From assembly GCA_031772625.1 (NCBI GenBank), contig CM062817.1, positions 887,950,184 through 888,014,183 of the forward strand: a stretch of 64,000 nt of DNA. Direction: 5' to 3'. This document shows positions 55,256 through 64,000 of the stretch, piece by piece; the stretch's first letter is position 1; each line of letters opens with the position of its first letter. The translations under genes were made by a program, and so were the position numbers. The notes under the pieces were generated by a model. The model saw only the letters and a list, made by a program, of their open reading frames with translations. It made no database searches and was not told where the DNA came from. The DNA comes from Pinus tabuliformis. Its lineage: Eukaryota; Streptophyta; Pinopsida; Pinales; Pinaceae.

Positions 55256-56771
55256 TTACTGGGATAAGCAGAGTACCAAAGAAATCTTTGATCTCCTAAG
55301 AGAATACAAAGACATATTCCATTCATCAGTTGTGGAGCTTAAGGGGATTAAGGGGGGGTTAGGTAAAATGAAGATTGTGCTTAAACCAGATGGAAATCCA
55401 ATGAAACAATGGCCATATAGATTGAACACAAGGGTCAAAGAGAAGGTGAAGAGGGAAATAAATAAAATGTTGGTAGCAGGGCTTATCTTCCCAATGGATG
55501 AGGTTGAATGGGTCAGTCCAATTTTCATGCAAAACAAAAAAGACTCCAACGAAATATGAATCTGTGTGGATTATAGGAGTTTGAATAATTCCTGTGTCCA
55601 TGACCCTTTCCCTACCCCTTTCAGCAATGAGGTCTTAGACAATGTGGCAGGTAATGAAGCCTACTCTTTCTCAAACGGATGCTCTGGTTACCACCAAGTC
55701 CATATTGGAGAGGAGTATAAGAAGAAAACCACATTCACAACCAAATGGGGGTCCTATGCCTACTATGTCATGCCTTTTAGAATCAAGAACGCACTAGCGG
55801 TGTTATCAAGGACTGTAATCAATACCTTTTAGGATTATATTCACAGGTTTCTAGAGGTATATGGATGATTGGATGATTTACAGACTATTAAAAGGACACT
55901 CTAGTTTACTCTGTGTGATGTTTGACCGTTGTAGACAGCTACAAATCTCCTTAAACTTGAAAAAGTGCATTTTTTTGTCCCTTTTGGAACGCTTCTAGGG
56001 CATATAGTCTATAAAGAGGGAGTATGTGTCAATCCTACTAAGGTTGTGGTAATTCTAAATATGCCCCCGCTGACAAGTGTTAAGCAGTTGAGGTCCACCC
56101 TCGGCCACAAAAAATATTACCGTAGGTTCATCCGCAACTATGCCTTGATCACTGCGCCCCTGGAAAACTTATTGAAGAAATATGAAAGGTTTACATGGTC
56201 TGATGAATGTGAAGTTGCTTTCAATGTGTTAAAGGAAAAGTTGGCAAGTGCACCAATCCTGGTTTATCCAAATTGGAACAAGCAATTTCATGTCACTATC
56301 GATGCCTCAAGAATCGCCTTGGGAGTCGTGTTGGCTCAACCTAGAGATGACAACCTTGATCACCCAATCTACTTTGCTAGCAAGAAGTTATCCATGACAG
56401 AAAGGAACTATACCAAAACTGATCGCGAAGCGCTTGCAATGGTGTACTCACTACATAAGTTCTGACACTATCTTTTGGATGGCCTGTTCAAGTTCTTTAC
56501 TGATCACTCTACCCTGAAGTACTTAGTGAACAAGCCTATACTCAAAGGAAGGATTTTTAGATGGATTCTACTATTCCAGGAGTTCACATTCGAGCTGATT
56601 GTCAAGTCAGGGAGGTTGAACGTAGGTCCTAGTCATCTATCCCAACTAGATTCGGGTGAAGCTGGGGGGTCAGTAGATGATCAATTTCTAGATGCTAATA
56701 TGTTCCGAGTTGAAGCCGTACCAAACTACTTGGAGGACATTGCATTATTCTTAGCCACGTGCAAATGCCAA
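55256..56771 (+). pseudogene. Reverse transcriptase and RNase H
   Basis: IFDLLREYKDIFHSSVVELK, then KQWPYRLNTRVKEKVKREIN, WVSPIFMQNKK, ICVDYRSLNN, GYHQVHIGEEYKKKTTFTTK and YYVMPFRIKNALAV. The catalytic box is read as YMDDW at about 55857 after a 2-base deletion. RNase H: FHVTIDASRIALGVVLAQPR (first D), FASKKLSMTERNYTKTDREA (catalytic E) and FFTDHSTLKYL, then the tail SGRLNVGPSHLSQLDS. The 166- and 101-codon frames (55965-56465, 56475-56780) are almost intact, separated by one stop where W or R is usual. Confidence 0.93.
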
Positions 56772-56774
56772 AAG

Positions 56775-58225
56775 TGTTGAAGAAAATGTAACTAGGTTCG
56801 GTCTTCATAAATGTACTTTTGATATTTGTATTTATTCAAGAAAATAAATATTATTTTTATAATATATGTCAATGAGTTTCTTGCTCATTGAAATAGGTCT
56901 AGCACAAGTTAAAGTGCTATAGGTGAGTAAATAGTTAAAATAAAATATTGAAGACCTTAAGAGCATGTTACGCTACGTATAAAATGGTATAAAGGTCAAA
57001 GGAAATACCTCCAAGACAAGTACAGGTCCTCTCCATGCAACAACGTCCCCCTCAAGAAGAAAAATAAAGAAAATAATGAAGAAATAGTTAAGTGGGCCTA
57101 AGAACAGCTAGTCAGCCTCAAGTTAGCCTAAAGGAGGGATAGTCCTCTATATATAGAGGTTGACCACTCCCTCTCAACGCCATCCATATCTCTGAAATAA
57201 GCAAAGGTAGCCAAGAAAAAGGGTGAAGAAGGGACGAAGAAAGGGTCTACAAGTATAGCGAAAAAGGAGGAAGAAATATCGAAGCCTTGGAAGTTTGTTC
57301 TAGGGCTAAAAGATAGTCACACGTGCGAAGAAGGAGAGGGTCTCTCTGTTGTCATATCAACCCTCTATTACAGTCACACAAACTTCATTATCTGGGATAA
57401 TAACATAATCCTAAAGGGTCTCCAAGACAAGTGGAGGAAGAAGGCCGAAGTGAAGAGGATTGTTTCTAGGGCTAGAAATAGCCAAACATGCAAATAAGAG
57501 GTCGGTAAGTCTGCAAGTATAACAACAGGTTCAAACATTTCATGAATTGGTGTTGGTTGGATTTAAAATTAGGCCCACAAGGCCACCCAAGTCAAGCGAA
57601 GAAGCCTATCTCTCTAGCAAAGGAAAAAGGACCCTAATTCTCTAGGGTACCTCCCACACGTGTGTGAATTTGGGCTGTAGTGTTGTCACACTAAGCCTTC
57701 CACCATAAACCAAGAAGGAACTCGGATGATCAAGAGAAGGAATGAGTATCCTTAGTTGAAGGATATCACTAAGGAAAAGTATCTCTTCTAGAAGATCTAC
57801 TTACAATGGAAGGAAGAATGAACTGCCGGAAGAGGGACGAAGTGCCGGGGAAAAAAGTTCCGGAAGGAGGTAGACAAAGTGTCAGGCAAGCATAATGTAG
57901 AGAAAAGGAAGGAATTGACTTGTGCTTGGACGTTCTTCTAGTCAAGGGTCTAGGGTTTGGCATTGATCAAGAAATAAGCTTCAATAAGAGAAAACTTACC
58001 AAAGGGTTTTCCTCTCAAGAGAAGAGAGGTTTTGGCCCTGGCAGAGAGCAACCATCTTGTGTTCATGTTCTTATGTTTTGGTAGCAGTTTGATGAAGTAC
58101 ACGCACATGCATTAATAATAATAAGAAGAAGATTAAGCTAAACAAGAAAAAGAAAAAAGACTCCACAAATTGTTATCAAGTAACGAAGAATCATACTATA
58201 CCTTATTGCCCTAGATTTTTCAACA
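56775..58225. mobile_element. Solo LTR (1451 bp) inserted in integrase
   Basis: Starts TGTTGAAGAAAAT and ends TTTTTCAACA, giving matching TGTTGAA ends. Flanked by AAAAG (56770-56774) and CAAAG (58226-58230), a 5-bp duplication with one mismatch. Before it the host protein breaks off after LATCKCQK and resumes after it with KEYTATQWRHMVVRAADYQL. No coding inside. Several local repeats (GGGCTARAARATAGYCA at about 57304 and 57472). Confidence 0.82.
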
Positions 58226-59320
58226 CAAAGGAGTACACCGCGACACAATGGAGGCACATGGTGGTTCGAGCTGCAGATTACCAGTTGATTGCAAGTTAGT
58301 TATACAAGATGGGCCTTGATCAAGTATTGTGAAGGTGTGTTCTTGATCTTGAGAAACATGATGTGTTATGGGAATGTCATTTGGGAGTTGCAAGTGGACA
58401 TATGGGCGGGAAGGCCACCACGAGGAAAGTGTTGCAAGCAAGACTCTAGTGGCCCACACTTTTCCGAGATGCAAAGGAATACTCTCAGAAATGCGACATT
58501 TGCTAACATGAGGGAAAGCCAGCACACCGGGATGAACTTCCCTTATAGCTAGTATGGGAACTTCAGGCATTTGAGAAGTGGGCGATCGACTTTGTGGGAC
58601 ATATTAATCGTTCAGCGCGTCACTCCCATGCCAGGTACATTATCACTACCACATATTACCTTACCAAATGGGCTAAAGCTACACTAGTTAAAGATTGCAC
58701 TACAAACACTGCCGCAAAATTCATCTTCAAAAATATTCTCACTTGGTTTGGGTGTCTTGAAAGCCTCACAAGTGACCAGGGTACCCACTTCATTAATGAG
58801 ATAGTCACTTGATTGTTGCAAAAATTTTGATCCAGCACCATAAGAGCAGCCTATACCACCCTCAAGAAAATGGTATTGTGGAAGTGTTTAACAAAATCTT
58901 AGAGAGGGGCCTCACCAAGGTATGCTCTGCTAATTGAGACGATTGGGATGAGCGGGTGTCGGCCACATTATGGGCTTATCGTATAACCATCAAGCACCTG
59001 CACAAGTATACACCCTTAGAGCTTGTTTATGGATGAGAAGTCATAGTACCCGCCGAGTTCATCATCCCCAAATTTTTCATTGCACGAGCTACTCACATGA
59101 CAAAGATGAATCAAATAAAAAGTGCTTGGATGAGCTCCAAGAGTTGGGAGAAGCTAGATTCATGGCGGATTTCCACCAAGTTATCAAGAAGGAGATGAAG
59201 AAAGCATGACACAAATGACATATAAAGTGAAAATCATTTGTAGTTGGGGATCAGGTTCTCTTATATGACAGTAAGTTCTCAAGAAATCATGGAAAGTTGA
59301 GAATGCATTGTGTTAGGGCC
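58226..59320 (+). pseudogene. Integrase
   Basis: HHCC region: CHLGVASGHMGGKATTRKVL, WPTLFRDAKEYSQKCDIC. Core: AFEKWAIDFVGHINRSARHS (first D), [31 protein letters not shown] (second D), and [15 protein letters not shown] in another frame (E). C-terminus: VLLYDSKFSRNHGKLRMH (family vLlydsKf.khpGKf.mhWlGPy). All three catalytic residues can be identified although in different frames. The first H of HHCC is kept and C near CDIC has a stop after it. Confidence 0.92.
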
Positions 59321-60770
59321 TAGATAGACTTCAGGCAGAAAGGAGGCAATTCTAGGGTAACTACAAACCACGCTTAACCTGGTAGCTAGCCCTACCAGGT
59401 CGGGAGAGGGCTCTCTCCTTGTCAATCTCAGTTAGGATGGTTGCAATTATGACTTGAGATGACTGAGTTGAATATAGATTTTAGGCTAGGTATAGTAGCT
59501 CAAAGGATTTTGGTTGATTTTGATGTTTGGTTGCTAGATCAAATGGAGCAGGCAGGTTGGGTCCGGGAAATCAAATCAGGGATACAAACATGTTCTGTGG
59601 GGCAAGGTAGACAAAGGATTTATGTACTAGAAATTGTTTGAGATGGTGGATTTAGACTGCTGAGGGGTTGAGGAGGGCATGAGGAGAATGAATCCTCTTC
59701 AAACTGTTGAAAACACAGAAAACCAAATGCATTCCCAAGACAAAGCATTGTAAATGAGTGTATTTCATCTATTCACCTTGATTCATTTAGTTTAGAAGAG
59801 AGAGAGACATGTGGATACATATAAAACATCAAAGAAAACTCATTACAAAGAAGAAACAATACATAAACTCAATATCACAAGAATCCCACAAAAATAGCTA
59901 TAAAACCTGGTTTTATTCCTTGCCAAACTGCTGTAGAGATATACAATAGAGTTCAGAGCTTCCACAAGAGTCCAACCTTTGCAAATGACTGAAAAAGTAC
60001 ATAATATAGGCAAGGAAACTACTCATGCTAGCTATCAGGGGTCGAATCCATGAGAAGAGGGGTGGTTTCAACCATATCTAAACTAGGAACACAAAAGTAG
60101 GCAGTGGAACAGCTTGCCTCTAAAACTTAGGAAACCAATTCATTCATCATCAAACCACTTGAAACTTGATGTATCTACCCTATGAGGTGTTTTTCATCCA
60201 TATTTACATCAAATACATCATTTACCATGCTACATTTACCAATGAATGAAGAAAAAGTCAAATGCAGCGAAAACTAGGAGAAATCTGGATTTTAAAGCAA
60301 AACTGGCAAAATCCATTTAATGCATAGCGCCAAAAATTTAATGTACAGTGCCACTTCAGGGGCAGTTTTACAGGCCTTCCCAGTGTCCAAATCAGGTGCA
60401 AGATGGCTTGTTGGAAATCGCTACCTGTATAGTTTCTGGAACAATTTGATTTTTCTGATTCGGAGCTCATTTGCCCCTCCAAAGTTGATTCTCCCAAGAC
60501 TGCTTCCTATGTGGCAAAAAAGTGGCAGAGAGGGCACCTTTTGGGTGTTTTTTGCCCTTTTGGAGGCCAATATCTCATCCAAAACTTCTCAAACTTTTTG
60601 GGTTTTCATATTTTTCCATGATGCTTCCAAAAATGCAAACCATTTTGCAAAAGGAGGTCCCCATCAAAATCGCAACGCCACACCTATTGGAAAAACCTGT
60701 GTAAAAATTTCCAAAAATCATAAATGACCAAAAATGCTCAAAATTCCTTGAAATTTGGCACGAGGGAACC
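59321..60770. other. Non-coding, LTR-like in part
   Basis: No gene. 59640-60260 is plain AT-rich sequence. 60300-60760 has repeated-element style text (GGAGGCCAATATCTCATCC, GCAACGCCACACC) and the motif TTTAATGCATAGCGCC at 60315-60330, repeated imperfectly at 60338-60353. A frame at 60320-60727 is not recognisable. Confidence 0.4.
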
Positions 60771-60773
60771 TTG

Positions 60774-62380
60774 TTAAGTGCTTTGTTGGGCCAATGATGC
60801 TTCAGCCAAGATTTTGAGTTTATCATGTTCTTTCTTGCTCCTCAAGGCTCTCCTTAACTTAGCTTTTAGCCTCTTTACCCTTGAATTGCAAATGTTGTTC
60901 CGGGTTAAATAGTGATAGGCCATGTGGTGAAGCATTTTATTCTCTTTATTTGCCTTCTCAAGCAGCTTCTCGTAGCGAATGCTCACCCTTTCTAACCAAG
61001 TCTCTCGGTCATTCTCAATTTCTTGCTCAATGGAGATCATCTTGCCCTTTGCCTTCTTTGCTCTTTGCCGATTTTCTTTGATCATTTGTAACTCCATGAG
61101 GTCTTGCTTGTCTGTCAACTGTTTGTTTTCCTACCCTAGATAGTTAATGATCCATTTGGCTCTTTCTAGATTTACTGACAAAGCATATATCTCAGCCTCT
61201 TTCTCTTTGATGATCATGTCTTTGATCCTTGAGTCTTGAGCACTCAAGTCCATGATATTCTCCTCTCGAGCTACCTCATGATCAACCAAGACAAAATCTC
61301 TCTCTTGCCCTTCACTAGGGTCCTCCACATGCATCTTTCTCTTCCCTTTATATTTGTCCTTGTGTTGCTGGTCAACCTGTACCTGTCTAGCTGAAGAAGA
61401 AGGCAAAGCTCCTTCCACTCCCTGTGGAGATAACATTTTCTTGTGATCTGGAGAAGAAAACGAGACCCCTTCCACCCCTGGTGAAGATAATACTCAGCTA
61501 GTAGCAGCAAAAAGCCTCCTAGTGCCTCTCTCATAAGTGAAAAATACTGGCACTCCTGTAGTCTCAGTCTCTTGGACACCTGGTTGTCCTGAAGGTCCTC
61601 CTTCCTTTGAAGCACTGATGAAAATACTTGAGGGCCTTTGAACATTTCATGGGAAATGAAGGTCTCCCATGGCATGTACAACAAGTTCAACTGATGTAAG
61701 ACAACCATCTTTATCAAGGATAAGTGATAAATGTTGTTGAGTTGTTGAGGAAATAGTTTTCTGTGAACATAATGGGCCATATTTTCTATGTTCCTACATA
61801 TAAAGTAGGGGAGGCTCATCATTTTCACCCTAGTGAAGTGCATTAATAACCTGATGTGGTATGCATATAAGCGGGAAAAACTTCCCTCATAGGTGAAGTA
61901 TTTGATTATGATCTTCATAAGAGGGGTAAACCTGTCCTCCAAGTACTTGAAAGGAAATACCCTGCTGATCTTGCTGTGATATCTAGCCTTAATATAAGGC
62001 TCATAATATTTTCTGTCCACATATTGCCCTTTGTTCCATTGTTCACCTACATTTGGGGTGGTTGTTTCTTCTAACATAGTGGTAGGTGATAATGTGAAAG
62101 AAACACTGGCAAGGGTAACTTGACCCTTGTCTAGATGAGTAACAAACAACCTGGCCAGCTCAAGATGGAATTTGACCCTCTCCACCATTTCACAAAAATC
62201 ATAGCAAGAGTGATGTCTAAAACATAACATGGCAAGTGGGCAAGCAAGCAACTCTGTAAGACTGATAGGTTCCTCCCGGATGATTTTTCCTCCTTTGTGA
62301 GGGTTCCTTGGCACATGTCTTTCCCTAGAACTGTCACTAACAGTTTCCTCCTCCCTCTTATAGTCTGTGTCTCCCTCCAT
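60774..62380 (-). pseudogene. Unidentified protein: conserved-looking N-terminus, linker, coiled coil
   Basis: ATG at 62378-62380. About 240 residues are continuous and look structured (EWW-free but aromatic-rich: KYYEPYIKARYHSKISRVFP, FTPLMKIIIKYFTYEGSFSR, LYAYHIRLLMHFTRVKMMSL). Near 61640 the meaningful frame shifts to one with a Ser/Pro/Gly linker containing two copies of SPxGVEG. A TAG (near 61500) and a stop at 61133 follow, then 114 residues of coiled coil (ENRQRAKKAKGKMISIEQEI...). The architecture recalls plant 'putative gypsy-type transposon' proteins and antisense extra ORFs of Tat-branch elements. I cannot name a function. It lies downstream of, and antisense to, the gypsy pol. Confidence 0.5.
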
Positions 62381-62937
62381 GGGCTTTGGTGATGTGGTAG
62401 CTGATGTGAAATGAAGGATTGTAGTGGGAACAAGATGAGTATGAAGAGATTTTTAAAATATAAGGTACGTGAGGTGTATGGGGATGTGAGTGCTTGAGGG
62501 AGTAGGAGTTTGGGGTTCTTAGGGGAAAGAGGGGAGTGAATAGTGTTTAGGATGTGGGGTACAAAGTTAAATAAGGGAATGGGGGTAGTGAAATTGTAAG
62601 AGTTGGGAATTAGGGTTAGGGAATAGTGTAATAGGGCTAGGGTTTGATAACGAGAGTGGGGTTTTGGGGAATGAACTTTGATGGCTGAGGGATAGGGAAT
62701 GGGACTTGGGAAACTAAGTATAAATGAAGTAAAAGAGCAGCAAATGACCTTTGATAGCTTATGAGAGGTAGTTTAGCGATTAGTTAGGGTTTGTTCTAAA
62801 ATAAGCCAAACACACTCAAGCAACCAAGCACAATTCTTTTTCAGCATGGAGGAATGGTGTACTTACTTGAAACAAGCATCAAATGGTTTTTGAAGAAGTT
62901 TGGAGGCAATTTGAGGTAGTTTTGACTTCCCCAACAG
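62381..62937. other. Non-coding, G-rich plus strand
   Basis: Upstream (5') of the minus-strand gene. 62460-62720 is rich in GGGG/TTAGGG-like words (for example TTAGGGTTAGGGAATAG at 62612-62628). No gene. Confidence 0.4.
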
Positions 62938-63050
62938 GTGCGCAGTGCCATTTTAATGCGCAGCGCATCTGTAAATTTACACTGCAAGAGCTTAATAGGT
63001 GCGCAATGCACTTTTAATGCACAACACCAAGCAAATGATGTGCAGCGCTG
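62938..63050 (+). repeat. GTGCGCAGTGC...TTTAATGCGCAGCGC repeats
   Basis: Units at 62938-62969 and 62999-63029 share GGTGCGCARTGC(C/A)(A/C)TTTTAATGC, with a further GTGCAGCGCTGG at 63040. Related words occur at 60315-60353 on the other side of the minus-strand gene, in the same orientation. Confidence 0.7.
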
Positions 63051-63845
63051 GTCAACCTTCCTTATTTTCATTGTTCTTTCTCCTTCTTGCTCGATGATAG
63101 TGAAAAATCGTATTTCTTGGGCTTCACTTAGCACTTTTCTCTTCACTAATGAAAAATGAAACATATGGATGGGATTTTTATACCCTTTCTCTTTTTAATT
63201 TTTCATTAACAAGACCCACTTTCTAATGTTTTGATAGCCTTTTGAAATACTCTGTTTTGCTGATATTTGCCTTTCTGACCTTTGTAGGTAAACTGATACT
63301 AATCTCTTTGACTTTTTGCAGTGGCAGGAGCTGGCATTGTCACCAGGTGATCAGGAACAACTTGTGAAAAATTATTACATATAGGAACTATAAAATTACA
63401 TAATTTACATGAAATGAAACCCTTAAATACAAATGCTCTATTTTACCTCAAAACATAGTTTTGAGGTTAAAGAGCTTTATTCAGTTTTCAAAAGAAATAT
63501 AATGTCTTTATGAACTTTTTCGTCTTCCTCATGTGTCTACTGACGATTTTTATTCATTCTGGATGACCATGTTGACAAACCATAAAATCTAATGAGACCC
63601 TAACACTAAACCCTAGGACTAGTAGAAAATGAAATTGAACTGATTATGGACAACTAAAAGATGTTTGAACAGGTCAGCAGGTATATGACATGAGGGAAAC
63701 TGAAATGAAACCACTACCATCAGTGATCCATGACCTAATGGAATGCAGCTGATCGAATGAGACACCTAATATGAATGCAAAAGAGTAATTTTGATTACCG
63801 ATGGCAGTGTGAAGACACTGACACTAACATTGGCTCCAATGGGGA
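63051..63845. other. AT-rich non-coding
   Basis: No gene or element signature seen. Confidence 0.45.
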
Positions 63846-63935
63846 TGGTAGCTCCTTGGAGGTGCCAAGAACCGCAGATTTTTGGGAGAGCAGACCAGTG
63901 CCTTATCCATTGGGCAATATGGAATCAATATCTTG
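63846..63935 (-). tRNA. tRNA-Arg-like sequence (pseudo-tRNA or SINE head)
   Basis: The minus strand reads TTGCCCAATGGATAAGGCAC (A box, as in nuclear tRNA-Arg GCCCAATGGATAAGGC), then about 25 bases later GCGGTTCTTGGC where a tRNA has GGTTCGAATCC. The anticodon arm does not pair convincingly and no acceptor stem closes, so it is not a working tRNA. It could be the head of a SINE running leftwards. Confidence 0.5.
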
Positions 63936-64000
63936 GCAACAAAAACACCAAAAACACAAGACTCAAGATTCAAAACTCATAACTGAAATGACTAAGAACT

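Larger units (their letters stand above)
48700..59320 (+). mobile_element. Long Ty3/gypsy element (DLGS protease, YMDD RT), interrupted
   Basis: Plus-strand order: gag (48860-50380 and 52540-53400), protease (53880-54240), RT and RNase H (55256-56771), integrase (58226-59320). A 2.1-kb insert splits gag and a solo LTR splits integrase. A DLGS-type protease and MDD(W/F) RT box are features of the Athila/Tat branch rather than chromoviruses, and no chromodomain is seen. The 3' LTR was not found. Many stops. Confidence 0.85.

Noticed and set aside
61271-61640. C-terminal 120 residues of the 369-codon minus-strand frame
   Set aside because: After about 61640 this frame is Leu/Arg-rich noise; the Ser/Pro linker and the coiled coil lie in a different frame, so the natural protein shifts there.
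63846-63935. Functional tRNA gene
   Set aside because: No closing acceptor stem and a poor anticodon arm and B box.

Overview
The window looks like intergenic DNA from a large seed-plant nuclear genome, most likely a gymnosperm. That is an inference from very old, stop-riddled retroelements nested in one another, few host genes, and plant-type domains (chromodomain Ty3/gypsy, Ty1/copia with initiator-tRNA-Met primer sites, L1-type LINE with RNase H, GH1 exons of plant size, an E-class PPR fragment). Nothing looks prokaryotic. I see no intact host gene, rRNA, CRISPR array or bacterial operon. Species cannot be fixed from the sequence alone.

Layout. 1-1.1 kb: AT-rich repeats and a tRNA-derived SINE. 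1.6-10.9 kb: a minus-strand L1-type LINE (ORF1, endonuclease, RT, RNase H) split by a hAT element (4502-8459, 18-bp terminal inverted repeats, 8-bp duplication CTCCCATC). That hAT carries a second hAT (4792-6045, duplication ATGGTAAT) and a collapsed copia element (7302-8450, duplication AAAAC). 12.1-16.7 kb: a second minus-strand LINE of a different lineage (ORF1 with nucleic-acid-binding fold, endonuclease, YADD reverse transcriptase, C-terminal zinc motif, no RNase H). 17-18.8 kb: repeats and a SINE with a 9-bp duplication. 19-21.5 kb: 5'-truncated plus-strand chromovirus. 21.5-31.8 kb: a plus-strand copia 5' part whose gag is split at codon level by a complete minus-strand Tekay-like chromovirus (23523-31629, 2-kb LTRs, duplication CATTA). 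32.3-33.8 kb: minus-strand copia gag-protease and LTR end.

36-46.2 kb: the least repetitive part. It holds fragments of three unrelated host genes, all on the plus strand: two GH1 beta-glucosidase exons, a divergent CRAL-TRIO domain gene with a 746-bp tandem duplication, and a PPR gene end. They lie between two similar short hairpins and two GTTGCAAYTC-rich repeat tracts. This may be a gene-capturing element or simply decayed neighbours. 47-59.3 kb: one gag fragment, then a long plus-strand Ty3/gypsy element (gag with several zinc motifs, DLGS protease, YMDD RT, RNase H, integrase) broken by a 1.45-kb solo LTR and a 2.1-kb unidentified insert. 60.8-62.4 kb: a minus-strand gene-like unit (conserved-looking N-terminal part, linker, coiled coil), which could be an antisense extra ORF of a gypsy element. 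The window ends with a tRNA-Arg-like sequence.

The parts do not form a pathway. They record successive transposition events whose order can be read from target-site duplications.
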